Below are positions 51,014-63,022 of a DNA stretch of 64,000 bases, piece after piece; the stretch's first letter is position 1; each line of letters opens with the position of its first letter. Both the position numbers and the translations under genes were made by a program. Source of the stretch: Boswellia sacra (taxonomy: Eukaryota > Streptophyta > Magnoliopsida > Sapindales > Burseraceae). The stretch is taken from assembly GCA_013180625.2 (NCBI GenBank), contig SNVD02014657.1, forward strand, positions 27,833 through 91,832, given 5' to 3'. Below the pieces are notes generated by a model. It saw only the letters and a program-made list of their open reading frames with translations, did not search any database and was not told the origin of the DNA.

Positions 51014-51434
51014 TTATTGTAAGGGATAATTCTAATTTGTCCCCTGAGGTTAAGCCTAAAAAAATTGAAGACCTCAGTTTTCTGAAATCTAAGAATGCCC
51101 CCTGAGGTTACTGTAGCGCCGTTAGATTTAACGGAAAATGTATTAAACCGTTAGATTTAATAAAAAATGTATTGAATAATAACTTAATGCTAATATTAGA
51201 TTTAACAAAAAATATATTAAATAATAACTTAACGATAATAAGCAGTAAAATAGACTGTAATACCCTTTTCTAAATAGTTTCTAAAGCGTTAAGTTACTAT
51301 TTAATACATTTTTCGTTAAATCTAACGGTGCTACAGTAACCTCAGGGGGTAATTTTGAGTTTCAGAAAACTGAGGTCCTCAATTTTCTTTTGGCCTAACC
51401 TCAGGGGACAAATTAGAATTAACCCTTATTGTAA
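51014..51434. mobile_element. 403-bp foldback MITE with 9-bp target-site duplication
   Basis: The element spans 51023-51425. Its arms of about 130 bp are inverted copies, beginning GGGATAATTCTAATTTGTCC on the left and GGGTTAATTCTAATTTGTCC on the right (reverse complement). The exact 9-bp direct repeat TTATTGTAA flanks it at 51014-51022 and 51426-51434. No coding capacity. A Mutator-like origin is inferred from the target duplication. Confidence 0.9.
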
Positions 51435-51610
51435 TATACTTTTCTCTCCTGATTGAAGGTAAAAGTTATCCATGTCCATGACCTCTATGCCGTATGGTAT
51501 GATACCTGTAATTTATTATTATAGTGGGTGCATATTATTCTCCCCATATGTTAGTGTCAAAGTCTACTACATATGCATGTGTCATACACATGATGAGTTT
51601 TGATCAATTT

Positions 51611-52470
51611 GTGATAAAACAATAATATTATTTTTATTCCTATTTTAATGTTTCTAGAATTATATTTTAGGAAGTATTTGATTTGTAATAAATATCTTTT
51701 TAGATTAGGATATAATATCTTATATCCTAATTAGAATAGGAGAATATTTATTTATCCTAATTCCTTTTGGAGTTTGTTTATAACACTTTCTATTTTATTT
51801 CTCCTAATTCTAATATGATTTTGATTAAAATTTTTACAGGATTTCTAGGAGATTTCGGTAAGACCTCTCACTATATATATACAAAGCTATTCAGGTGGCT
51901 GATTACGTGATTGAGAGATTAACTTGTTGGCTATTTTGGTTATGTGAGAGTCTTGAGTTCGGCATTTCATGAATTCATAGAAGAGAGCTTCAACGCAAAA
52001 GGAATGTCTTCATTGATTTGATTTTTTAAGTCTTTTGATTCATGTATGAGTAGTAGAAATCGTACATGAGTTGTTGATTGAGTCTGTGTGAGTTAGTAGA
52101 CACTTGGGATAACTTGCGGGTTAAGTGTTTATGTAATTCAGTGTCAGACGTCATTGTTATGTGTAACTTTTTTTTTTGTTATGTGTAACTTAATAATGTG
52201 TTGTTAAGTTATCTGCGATAGAGAGTGAGCAGTGTCACTAGAGTTTAAGATCTTGGCAGGATTTTGTTTATCAAAGATTAGGTCAGTGTGTGAGAGTGAG
52301 TCAGCACTGTAAAAGGTCCTAAAGATTGTACAAACAAGAACTTAGTGAATTGTAGCTCTATAGCTATCCATGGACGTAGGTTTCATAACCGAACCACGTA
52401 AAAATCCTCTTGTGCCGATTTACATTACAGTTTACTGTTATATTTCTTATAACTGCATACCTCCATAACT
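51611..52470 (+). mobile_element. Possible solo LTR
   Basis: Starts near TGTGATAAAACAA. It contains TATATATATAC near 51873-51883 as a possible promoter, and a late segment ATGGACGTAGG...GAACCACGTAAA near 52370-52403 that resembles the R/U5 part of many plant Copia LTRs. No internal retroelement sequence adjoins it. The ends and the target duplication were not found, so the call is tentative. Confidence 0.4.
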
Positions 52471-52964
52471 ATCACTATAAGAAACCAAAGGTAAATGCTC
52501 TTTGGCTTGGAGAAAGCATTTTGCTCGTGTCAGGTCAATTGACAATCACCTTTACGATTTTTCTTTCGAAACGTGTCTCCGTATAGTTGTTAGTGTTGTA
52601 TCTGCGCGTCTAATGACTTGGATATCTAAGACCATAGTTTGTAAAAACTCTATACATATGATACTTTGCTGCCTATCACGTTGGGTTATAGCTTGTAGGT
52701 GTGCGCTTAATATTTATAATTTATTTTTTAATACGTTTTTGTATGTCTCCTCACGTACAAGGATAGGGAGTCATACTTAATAATATGGAGGGGACTTACA
52801 AGTGAGTTAAAAAATAATACTTTTTAATTATTTTTTAAAATAATATGGAAGAGATTCAAACTTTAAACCTGGATGATGAATAATTCAAGGGACAAATTTT
52901 TTCTTTAAGATATTCTTCTTCACCATTGATTTCTTGTTCAATAATTTGATTAACCCAACCCTCC

Positions 52965-53345
52965 CTCTCCTATTAGATTCTTCCGCTTTTTTTAGACTTG
53001 TTTTATTTTTTGATTGATGCAACACGTATGTTATTCTCTTTTCCATTAAGTTTCTTCTACGTATTTGGCATGTGTGCTTTAGCCCTTTTTTGGGTTTTGC
53101 TATTAGATTTTTCAATTAGAGTTGTTAATGGAATGGTAGAAGTTCCAAACTTCCTCTCTCTTCTATTAGTTTCTTCCGCTTATTTTAGCTTTATTTTATG
53201 TTTTGATTGATACAACATGTATGCTATTCTCTCTTCCATTAGGTTTCTCCTACTTATTTGGCATGTGTGCTTTAGCACTTTTTTGGGTTTTGCTACTAGA
53301 TTTTGTTGTTAATGGAATGGTAGAAGTTTCAAACATTTGGTACAC
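52965..53345 (+). repeat. Two-copy tandem repeat of about 190 bp
   Basis: Sequence starting near 52965 (TATTAGATTCTTCCGC) is repeated near 53160 (TATTAGTTTCTTCCGC) and both run to GTTAATGGAATGGTAGAAGT. Copies share GGCATGTGTGCTTTAGC and TTTTTTGGGTTTTGCTA. The open frames of both copies (LALFWVLLLDF) look alike only because of this duplication. Confidence 0.85.
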
Positions 53346-54339
53346 TCATAGAAGTCTAAAAAAGGACTTTTTTAAACGTAAAAGAAAGAAATAATAGGGT
53401 ATTTTTGGAATAAAAAAGATATATTTGTAAGATTAAAATTTTTAATATAATTTATTTAAAAAGAGATTTTATGAGACTTATATAACAAAACTCTTATTTA
53501 TTTAAATATATATATATTTTTTATAATATAGAGGAGATTTGAACATTCGAACCTTAGACTTTTAAGTCATTATGATTATGATATTATGTTAAGTTTGTCA
53601 TTTTTTTTTTCTAAAAGCTTAAGTTTTTAGACGTATGCTTAACATTTATGTTTATTCTCTCATAATTGTCATTCAATATTTTAGTGACAACTTTCGTCGA
53701 AAGTTGATATCATTTTAACTTATTTCTTGCAATTTTTACTTCTATGGGTATCTGACTTTCGTTTTTAGTGGATAAACCTTCTGCTTTATCATGGCTTGAT
53801 CCAGGAATGACATCAGTGGGTATTGCTTGAATAAAGTAAATTCTAGCTAGGTAAAGTATTTGTGTATTTCTCACTTGGAGAGATTGCATGCAGTAGCAGC
53901 ATGGAGGGCCCAATGTAACATTGGAGTGTTGCATAATTGATTGAGTAGTTGCGAGCGGCTATAAATATACAAAAGAGAAAAAGATTGGCTCTAGCTAAAA
54001 TCTTTTGAAACCAATTAATGTAACTGCTGTGAAAACTCTTTGGTGAGTACTGACGGAAAAGTTTCGTCTAAAATCTGTTAGCAACTTAGTAGAAACTGCT
54101 CATTGCCTTGCTGCTGCAATATTCTTGAGTGAGAACAACACGATCAACTAATCAATATATTTTATTAAAGAGTGTGCAAAGCCCTTTTGAGTAACATATT
54201 AAGCTTTTAACAATCAAACAAAAAATTTACAAGGCATATATATAAATCTTCTTGGAAAAGGACTAAAGTAGAATGCTATGACGCTGAGTCAAGTGGTGCA
54301 TAGAAAGTAGGATCAATTGAAATATAAAACCCCAAGTGG
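53346..54339. other. Intergenic DNA left of the Gypsy element
   Basis: AT-rich with an AT run near 53507-53516. No gene recognised. Confidence 0.5.
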
Positions 54340-54344
54340 ACAGG

Positions 54345-55488
54345 TGTTACACCCTTGACACTTGTGCATGCTTGGCATAGCTTGCCTTGCGCTATGCCAA
54401 GGCTTGATGGGGCGGCAAGGGTGCACGCCCATGAGAAGCGCACGGGTGAGCGCTTAAGCAGGGTGGGATGACACGCACGCACGGGTAACGGGCGTGATGT
54501 GTGGAGCGCACAAGGGTTGGGCGCGACACAACAATGCTACGCGCACATTGAGGCAACGTAGCGCATTGGCACTAGCACATGCATGCATGCGGGCCGGACG
54601 CTTGCGAGATAGCAAGTACAAGTACGCGCACGGGTAGCGCGCCACAAAATAGCAACATGGCGCACATCAGCGGTTCATGGTGCAAGTGGGCGTGTTAGTG
54701 GGTTTCAATCATGGCACATGTCCAGGAGGATTATGGTTCCTAAAATTAAGGAAGTAGTGGGATAGAAGTTATTCCCTAAAGTGTAGGAAATGTAACTTCC
54801 CCACTAACTTAGAGGTTGAGAGGGCTCAACCATATCCTTGAGAATAGGAAGGAAAGTGGGTGGTTAATTCCCATATCTCATGCCATGATCTACAATCATG
54901 GGTGGATATGCCCATGAGAGAAAATAGGAAGTTATGGGAGGATAACTTCCATGATCTCCACTCATGGAGAGTGGAGAAGGTATGTGGCAGCGTAGGAGCG
55001 CGCCACCTAAGCCTAGTAGTTGGGGATGTCAACTACATGGACCATGTGGCGTCTAGCCCATGGAAATAAGACCTAGCAACCAGGGATGTTGGTTGGCACT
55101 TTTCCTATAAATTGTAGCAAGATGGTGGGCTGGAAAGATACGACACACAAGACACAAGACACAAGAGGAGAGACACCAACGAGTCAAGTAAGAGAGTACT
55201 TACTCGAGTGGGGCAAACACTTAGCGAATGGAGTAGCTAGTGTGAGTGTTAGTGTTAGTGTTTCCAGCACACATCTTGGGGCGGATTGTATTCTTTTCTT
55301 TGAGGCAATAAAAAGAAAAGTTGGAAGTGGGACTTCCGTAAATCCTTTGTGTGCATTTCGAAAAATTGTGGGTTGAGTTACACCAACCTTCGGGTGATAA
55401 CCTCCAAAGCGGTTTAACGAGTAGCTGGCTGAGCGGGACTTAGCGCTATCGCAGGGCATTCCGCTTATCAACAAAAAGTCCTGTGACA
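54345..55488 (+). repeat. Gypsy 5' LTR
   Basis: 1144 bp. A TATA-like CTATAAATT at about 55105-55113 precedes the presumed transcription start. The segment 54360-54680 is unusually GC- and CpG-rich for this window and contains short palindromes such as GCATGCATGC. Confidence 0.93.
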
Positions 55489-55490
55489 AG

Positions 55491-55504
55491 TGGTATCAGA
55501 GCCA
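55491..55504 (+). other. Gypsy primer-binding site
   Basis: TGGTATCAGAGCCA two bases after the 5' LTR, complementary to the 3' end of initiator tRNA-Met. Confidence 0.9.
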
Positions 55505-55567
55505 GGTTAAGGTAACTGTGCGTGTGACTCATTTCTTTCTACTCACATTCTATTCATTTTTCGAACA

Positions 55568-56716
55568 ATGTCTGGCGAGACACTCAAGGATCGAGTGGCA
55601 CGGTTGGAGGTGTTGGTCGGTTCACCTCAGGCTCAAAACGTGGGGAGCCTAGAGGAGAAATCTGAGATGCTTATGACTGAGGTTGCTACTATACGTGGGA
55701 CTCTAGAGGAGTTCATGTGTGAGGTACATGAGAGATTTGATGCTATTTCAGAGGATATTGCTGCTTTGACGGATACATTCAAGCGGAGTCTTGTGAATGT
55801 AGACGACGAGGTGAAAATACTCAAACAAGCAGTGAGTAATGCACCTGGGGCAAGTGAGACGGTCACTTCCAAGATTAAGGTGCCAGAGCCGAAAACCTTT
55901 GGCGGGGTGAGGAATGCCAAAGAGCTTGAGAATTTCTTGTGGGATATGGAGCAGTACTTCAAAGCTGCTAGAGTGCCCGAGGCCGAGAAAGTGAATATCA
56001 CAAGCATGTACTTGGCGGGTGATGCGAAACTTTGGTGGCGCACTCGCATCCAAGAGGATGCCGATGCAGCACGACCAACTATTGAGACATGGGAAACACT
56101 CAAACGGGAATTGAAGGGTCAATTCCTACCTTGCAATGCGGGATGGCTAGCAAGGGAGAGCTTGAAAAAGCTCAAGCACAATGGAGCTGTGCGGGAGTAC
56201 GTAAAGGAATTCAGTTTTTTGATGTTGGACATCAAGAACATGTCAGATGAGGACAAGCTTTTCAATTTCATGTCGGGATTGCAGCCATGGGCGCAAGCTG
56301 AGTTGCGTAGGCAAGGGGTAAAGGATTTACCCAATGCAATCACTGCTGCGGATGGCTTGGTGGACTTCAAGCTTGGGTCTCCTTCTCCACCCAAGAAGTC
56401 CGAAGGAAAGAAAAAGTCTGGAGCTTCCAAACATGATAGCAAAAAGAGGAAAGTCGAGTCCAGCAAAACCAAGCACGGAGATTCGCACAACAAGAAAAGC
56501 AGAGGTATGGGGTGCTTCATATGCGATGGACCTCATAGGGCAAAGGATTGCCCAAAGCGAAGTCGGCTTAATGCCTTGGTGGCAGATAGTGAGCACAAGG
56601 AGAACGAGAAGGGGGTAGTTCCTACTCGTATGAATTCCTTGCAATTGTTGAATAATATCTATGGCATGTGTGACACTACGGGGCTCATGTATGTTATGGT
56701 GTATATTGACGGGTAA
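55568..56716 (+). pseudogene. Gypsy gag with CCHC knuckle
   Basis: 382 codons from the ATG at 55568. An N-terminal coiled-coil-like region is followed by the retrotransposon gag core (FLWDMEQYFKAARVPEAEK, AKLWWRTR), a Lys-rich stretch and the zinc knuckle CFICDGPHRAKDCP near 56513-56555. It ends at a TAA (56714-56716) that interrupts what continues in the same frame into protease, so the stop is a lesion in gag-pol and not the natural gag end. Confidence 0.88.
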
Positions 56717-59700
56717 GGGTTGCACACTATGCTTGACATGGGTGCTACACACAACTTCCTAGCATTGAAGAAAGTTGATCGACTAGAGCTTGGCATAGTG
56801 AGTTCACCATGTCAAGTAAAAGCGGTGAATTCGGGAGTGATGCCAGTTTGTGGGACGGCTCCTGCGGACATACAGATTGGTTCGTGGGAGGGGTCGATCA
56901 ATTTGTCGATTGTGCCCATTGATGACTTCGAAATGATATTAGGTATGAAGTTCTTTCTTCAATATAATGTGTCTTTGATTCCTCATTTACGTACCATTGA
57001 GATACCGGATCCTACAAATTCAGTTACTGTGAAGTGCCAACTGTTAGCAAAGGGGAGAAATGGAGAGCTATCACTCCAATCCGCTAAACAGTTTAGCACA
57101 GGCTTGAGGAGGGGAGAATCTTCTTATGTGGCGGCACTGGTTGAGATCAAGCCGGATCAGGTTGTGGAAGTACCTGATGAGTATGCTGCCTTATTGGAGG
57201 AGTTGACGGATGTAATGCCTCCAACACTCCCAAAAGCCTTGCCACCCAGACGTGCAATTGATCACCACATTGAGTTGGAACCTGGTGCAAAACCCCCTGC
57301 CCAAGTTCCTTATAGAATGGCGCCTTCCGAGTTGGCGAAACTTCAGAAGTAACTAGACGAGCTGCTGGATGCGGGGTATATTCAGCCTTCTAAAGCTCCC
57401 TATGGCGCGCCAGTGTTATTCCAGAAGAAGCAGGATGGTACCTTGCGGATGTGCGTGGACTATCGTGCATTGAACAAGGTAACAGTTAAGAATAAGTATC
57501 CTGTCCCCAATGTTGCTAACTTATTTGATCGTTTGGGACAAGCCTCGTACTTCACGAAGCTGGATCTGCGTTCAGGGTATTGGCAAGTTCGGATTGCAAA
57601 GGGTGATGAGTTGAAGACGGCATGTGTCACTAGATATGGGTCTTTTGAATTCCTTGTAATGCCGTTTGGGCTTACTAATGCCCCGGCTACATTTTGCAAT
57701 TTAATGAATGATGTTCTTTATGATTATCTTGATCGCTTTGTGGTTGTCTATTTAGACGATATTGTGGTGTATAGTGAGACCTTGGATGATCACCTTGATC
57801 ATCTTAGGCTGGTGCTCTCAAGGTTGCGAGAACACCAACTTTATGTCAAGAAGGAGAAATGCGAATTATGTAAACGGGAAGTGATGTTCCTAGGGCATTG
57901 GGTGAGCCAAGGCAGAATTCGGATGGATGAGAGGAAGGTCAAGGCGATACTTGACTGGCCCGCACCAACAAAGGTGACCGAGTTGAGATCTTTCTTGGGG
58001 TTGGCTAACTACTACCAAAAATTCATTGAGGGATACTCGAAGAAGGTGAGTGCTCTTACGGATTTGCTAAAGAAAGATCGAATGTGGGATTGGACGGGGG
58101 CACAAAAACATGCTTTCGAGAAAATAAAGAGGGCAGTGGCGTCGGAATCGGTGTTGAAACTACCCAACTTTGGGAAGCCATTTGAGGTACACACGGATGC
58201 ATCCGATAGAGCCATTGGGGGTGTGTTGGTCCAAGATGGTCATCCGATAGCTTTCGAGAGTCGAAAGTTGAAAGATGCGGAGCAATGGTATTCTACACAT
58301 GAGAAGGAGATGACAGCGGTAGTGCATTGCCTTACCATGTGGCGACATTACTTGCTAGGTACGAAATTTACTGTGCTTACGGATAATGTGGCTAACACTT
58401 ATTTTAAGACGCAGCGAAAATTAACTCCAAAACAAGCAAGATGGCAGGAGTTCCTTGCTGAGTTTGATTTTGTGTGAGTACACAAACCTGGGCGGCAAAA
58501 CCAGGTAGCGGATGCTCTCAGTCGCAAGGATGTTGAGGCCTATGTTACAGCCTTAACATTAGTGGAATCAGATTTTCTTGACAAAGTGAGGCAACAAGTA
58601 GATGAGGATTCTGCTTATTGCAAACTCTGTGATGAGATCAAGCAGGGGCTTGTGCGGAGATATTGGCTCGAGGATGGGCTTATTTATGCACGTGACAATC
58701 GATTGTATGTTCCTATGGGTGGGGACTTACGAAAACAATTGTTGAGGGAGACACATGACCCTCATTGGGCAGGACATCCGGGGGTTGATAGGATGGCGGC
58801 GTTGTTGGAACGTTCGTATTACTGGCCCAAAATGATGGAGGACATAGAGGTATATGTCCGAACTTGTCTTGTATGTTAACAAGACAAGACGGAGAGGGCA
58901 AAGCCAGCTGGGCTTCTTCAACCTTTACCGAATCCAGAGAGACCATGGCAGTCAGTTTCTATGGATTTCATTACGGGTTTAACAAAGGTTGATGGTTTGG
59001 GATCGATTCTAGTGGTTGTGGATCGATTTTCAAAGTATGCAGTGTTTATGGCTGCACCACATTCATGCACAGCTGATGTGGCAGCTGAACTATTTTTCAA
59101 AAATGTGGTGAAATACTTTGGCTTACCGGAAGACATTATTAGTGACCGTGATGCTAGGTTCACGGGCAGATTCTGGATAGCGCTCTTCAACACCATGGGG
59201 ATAGAGTTGAAGTTCTCGACTGCAAATCATCCTCAGACTGACGGGCAGACTGAGAGGGTGAATGCGCTATTGGAAGAATATCTACGACACTATGTGACAG
59301 CAAGTCAGGCAAACTGGGTGAGTTTACTTGATACAGCACAGTTTTGCTACAACATCCATCGTTCCTCAGCAACGGGAATGAGTCCAGCAGAGTTGGTAAT
59401 GGGGCAACAGCCATTGACTCCTCATTAGGTGGCTTTGTGTGATATCAAGGGGAGGTGTCCCGCAGCGCACAGGTTTGCGTGCAACAAGCAGGAGATGATT
59501 GAGCAAGCCATGGATAGCTTGGCTAAGGCATCTCGACGCATGAAGAAATATGCGGATGCTGGTAGACGGCCACTGGAGTTCAATGTAAGAGACAAAGTTT
59601 TGTTAAAGCTGACGCCTCAGATATGGAAGAAAATCAGTAGCAAAGCGGTACATCGAGGCCTGATTCCAAAATTCGATGGCCCTTTTGAGGTGGTTAAAGG

Positions 59701-59996
59701 GTGGGTCGTGTAGCTTACAGACTTAAGCTACCTGAGAGGTTAAAGGTTCATCCAACCTTTCATGTGAGCTTCCTAAAGCCCTTTCACGAGGATTTGGCTG
59801 ATGTTAGGCACCAACAAGCCAAACGAGCTCCTCCGATGATTCGGAAACAGTTTGACAAGGAAGTGGAGAAAATCCTTGATCATAGAACTTTGGGGCAAAG
59901 TAAAAAGAATCGGAGAACGGAGTATCTGGTTCAATGGAAAGGTGGTAGCGTGGTGGATGCTACTTGGAAAAAGGAAGTTACACTGTAGCAATTTGA
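56717..59996 (+). pseudogene. Gypsy pol: protease, RT, RNase H, integrase, chromodomain-like end
   Basis: Protease LDMGATHNF (family LDTGATHNF; catalytic-loop Thr changed to Met) near 56735. RT has [16 protein letters not shown] and active site [10 protein letters not shown] near 57745-57775. RNase H has [13 protein letters not shown] near 58185. Integrase has the HHCC region (HWAGHPG...CLVC) near 58765-58877, SMDFITG, DRDARF and the TDGQTERVN region. The C-terminal EYLVQWKG near 59920 is chromodomain-like. In-frame stops fall near 57351, 58476, 58877, 59427 and 59986, and a one-base frameshift near 59700. Every stop can be explained by a C-to-T or G-to-A change in Gln or Trp codons. Confidence 0.9.
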
Positions 59997-60051
59997 AAAG
60001 CAAGTGAAGGAGTATCTTGACACCCTTCTGACGAGGACGTCGGGCTCTTCT

Positions 60052-60064
60052 GGTAGGGGTGGTT
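60052..60064 (+). other. Gypsy polypurine tract
   Basis: GTAGGGGTGGTTT directly in front of the 3' LTR, at the expected place for plus-strand priming. Confidence 0.65.
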
Positions 60065-61224
60065 TGTTACACCCTTGATACTTGCGCATGCTTGGCATAG
60101 CTTGCCTTGCGCTATGCCAAGGCTTGATGGGGCGGCAAGGGTGCACGCCAATGAGAAGCGCACGGGTTAGCGCTTAAGCAAGGTGGGATGACACGCACGC
60201 AAGGGTAGCGGGCGTGATGTGTGGAGCGCACAAGGGTTGGGCGCGACACAACAATGCTACGCGCACGTTGGGGTAACATAACGCATTGGCACTAGCACAT
60301 GCATGCATGCGGGCTGGGACGCTTGCGAGATAGCAAGTACGCGCACAGGTAGCGCGCCACAAAATAGTGACATGGCGCATGGCATTGGGCGACATGGCGC
60401 ACATCAGAGGTTCATGGTGCAAGTGGGCGTGTTAGTGGGTTTCAATCATGGCACATGTCTAGGAGGATTATGGTTCCTAAAATTAAGGAAGTAGTGGGAT
60501 AGAAGTTATTCCCTAAAGTGTAGGAAATGTAACTTCCCCACTAACTTAGTGGTTGAGAGGGCTCAACCATGTCCTTGAGAATAGGAAGGAAAGTGGGTGG
60601 TTAATTCCCATATCTCATGCCATAATCTACAATCATGGGTGGATATGCCCATGAGAGAAAATAGGAAGTTATGGGAGGATAACTTCCATACTCTCCACTC
60701 ATGGAGAGTGGAGGAGGTATGTGGCAGCGTAGGAGCGCGCCACCTAAGCTTAGTAGTTGGGGATGTCAACTACATGGATCATGTGGCGTCTAGCCCATTG
60801 AAATAGAACCTAGCAACCAGGGATGTTGGTTGGCACTTTTCCTATAAATTGTACCAAGATGGTGGGCTGGAAAGATACGACACACAACACACAAGACACA
60901 AGAGGAGAGACACCAGCGAGTCAAGTAAGAGAGTGCTTACTCGAGTGGGGCAAACACTTAGCGAACGGAGTAGCTAGTGTGAGTGTTAGTGTTAGTGTTT
61001 TCAGCACACATCTTGGGGCGGATTGTATTCTTTTATTTGAGGTAATAAAAAGAAAAGTTGGAAGTGGGACTTCCGTAAATCCTTTGTGTGCATTTCGAAA
61101 AATTGTGGGTTGAGTTACACCAACCTTCGGGTGAAACCTCCAAAGCGGTTTAACGAGTAGCTGGCTGAGCGGGACTTAGCGCTATCGCAGGGCATTCTGC
61201 TTATCAACAAAAAGTCCTGTGACA
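60065..61224 (+). repeat. Gypsy 3' LTR
   Basis: 1160 bp. It differs from the 5' LTR by scattered substitutions, a 22-bp insertion near 60370-60400 that partly duplicates CATGGCGCA, and a 6-bp deletion (AAGTAC) near 60335. The 22-bp gain and 6-bp loss account for the 16-bp length difference. Confidence 0.93.
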
Positions 61225-61229
61225 ACAGG

Positions 61230-61777
61230 TGTGTCGGCACGTGGCCCATCATCTTTCTCTAACATTTCGAGAAAGATGAATTTGATGAAGACAACATGAA
61301 ACTTCGGGACCCAAAAATAAAATAATAAATTTTCTTGAGGGCCGCAGGTGGAGTGAAAGTAAGAAAGCAGGAGACATCGTCTTTTCTTTTTTTAATATGA
61401 ATTAGGTATTGGGACAGCTGTGAAAGAGAAAATTTGTAGGGTAAGTGTCATCTCTTTTAATTTTCTTTTGGTTGTAGACTAGAGCAGAACAGAGCATATG
61501 TAGTAAACATATCAAGAGCTAAACACTACATCTGAACTCACAATAGCCTGTCTTAGTCCGATGACTTCTCCTTCCCGCCCTCCTCAGATCAAAACATTCA
61601 CGATGACGAACTTACCAGAGGATATGGAATTTCAGTGTCTCTTTCGAGTGCAATTAAAGGATCGAAGATATCGGTTGTCATATTCTCAGAAGGCTATTTT
61701 AGAAATATATTATTAATCTATCATATAATATATTCTCAATCAATATTATTTTAAATATATTAAAGAAACAAATAACA
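61230..61777. other. Intergenic DNA right of the Gypsy element
   Basis: No gene recognised. A GGGCCGCAGGTGG segment near 61340 stands out from the AT-rich surroundings but is unassigned. Confidence 0.5.
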
Positions 61778-62936
61778 AATATAAAAAGGGTTAATCACAC
61801 ACCCCTCTCCATGCATATTCACTGTTTATATAGAATAAAATATATAGAATAAACTCAATTTTACAAGACTGGGATTCGAACTCAAGCCCAAAACTTTCAC
61901 AAGCATTGCTCTACCACCAATCTACAAGCTCATTTGTGTTTGAAGTCAACAATAACAATACTTAAGCTATAGATTAGTCTTCTGCTGCCCAAGCACAACT
62001 CATATCCAACCCACCATTGAAGCAAAACTCACAGCAACACCCACCATTACAACAGCATCCAATAAATTACTGTCAATTCCAAAATGTTGTCAACACCCCA
62101 ATACCAATCCTAACACCACCCAAATCCCATACCGATGTGCCTTATTGAACTAGGAGGAGATGGAAAGAGCTACCGGTGAAATAAGGTTTAGGAGGAGAGA
62201 GCTGCTGAGAAGTGGAGGAGAGGTAAAATCAGGTTTAGGAGGGAAGAAAATCGTCGAAAAAAAGAAGAGAGGTGAACCGCGGTGGATGGTGGCGCAATTT
62301 GGGGGAAAGAGGAGATTGGTGGTGGAGCGATAAAGTGGGGAGGCAGACAGAGGTGGAAGAGGTTTTTCGGCTTGGAAATGGCAGAAACACAGTTGGGAAA
62401 TGGCAGAGAGGTGCCAGATTTGGGGTGGACGGCGGTGAGGAGTGTTAGTGAGCCTAGGAGGAAGCGGAGATGAGAGACAAAAGTGAGAGCCGAGAGAGGA
62501 GATGAACGATGCCTAAAGGGGAAGAAAAAATAATTTTTTTATTTTATGATTAATAAAAGTCATTTTATAATTTGAATGTTGAAAAAGTTTAATTTCTTAA
62601 AACCAATGTTATGTTATAATAAATAATAAAGTTTGTATGTATTAATATCAAGTAAGAACTTGGTGTAGTGGTAATCTTGAAAATTGTCTCTTGGATGTTA
62701 GAGGTTCGAGTCACATCAATTTTGGCTTTCAAAAAATTTTTGAAAGGTATTTTGGTAAGTGCAGTGTATTGGATGGAAAAGTGACATTATTTAACGAAAA
62801 ATTTGACGGAAGGGTGCTCTCTGATGTATTTCTTAAAAGTGAAGGGTATCCAATGATAAAAAATGGTAAACAATGAATATGTATGAAATTAAGCCAAAAC
62901 CAAGGGGATTTCTGTGTGATTAGCCCAATATAAAAA
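61778..62936. mobile_element. Mutator-like non-autonomous element, copy 2 (inverted relative to copy 1)
   Basis: The element spans 61788-62926 (1139 bp) with ends GGGTTAATCACACA and, reversed, GGGCTAATCACACA. The exact 10-bp direct repeat AATATAAAAA flanks it at 61778-61787 and 62927-62936. It matches copy 1 at 42366-43658 in opposite orientation but has lost most of one arm (near 61805-61860). tRNA-like A/B box pairs are again present, near 61871-61930 and 62650-62715. No transposase. Confidence 0.88.
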
Positions 62937-63022
62937 CTACAAAAGCAAATTAGAAAAATCTAGCCTGTGCTATGAGAGGCATGCGTAAAACATTGTCCTA
63001 AAACCAACCCAATAACTCTCAG

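Larger units (their letters stand above)
54340..61229 (+). mobile_element. Full-length Gypsy LTR retrotransposon (chromovirus-like), inactivated
   Basis: The element is 54345-61224 (6880 bp), flanked by the direct repeat ACAGG at 54340-54344 and 61225-61229. LTRs begin TGTTACACCC and end CTGTGACA. Order is LTR, tRNA-Met primer site, gag, protease, RT, RNase H, integrase, chromodomain-like end, purine tract, LTR. Integrase after RT marks it as Gypsy, and the terminal chromodomain-like segment places it near chromoviruses. Confidence 0.95.

Noticed and set aside
52502..53394. Small hydrophobic protein family (LALFWVLLLDF frames)
   Set aside because: The two similar frames result from a DNA tandem duplication, lack a recognisable relative, and do not keep the same length or start.
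55086..61113. Near-identical 96-codon open frames at 55086-55376 and 60823-61113
   Set aside because: They are the same part of the two LTRs of one Gypsy element. Conservation comes from LTR identity, and no protein similarity is visible.
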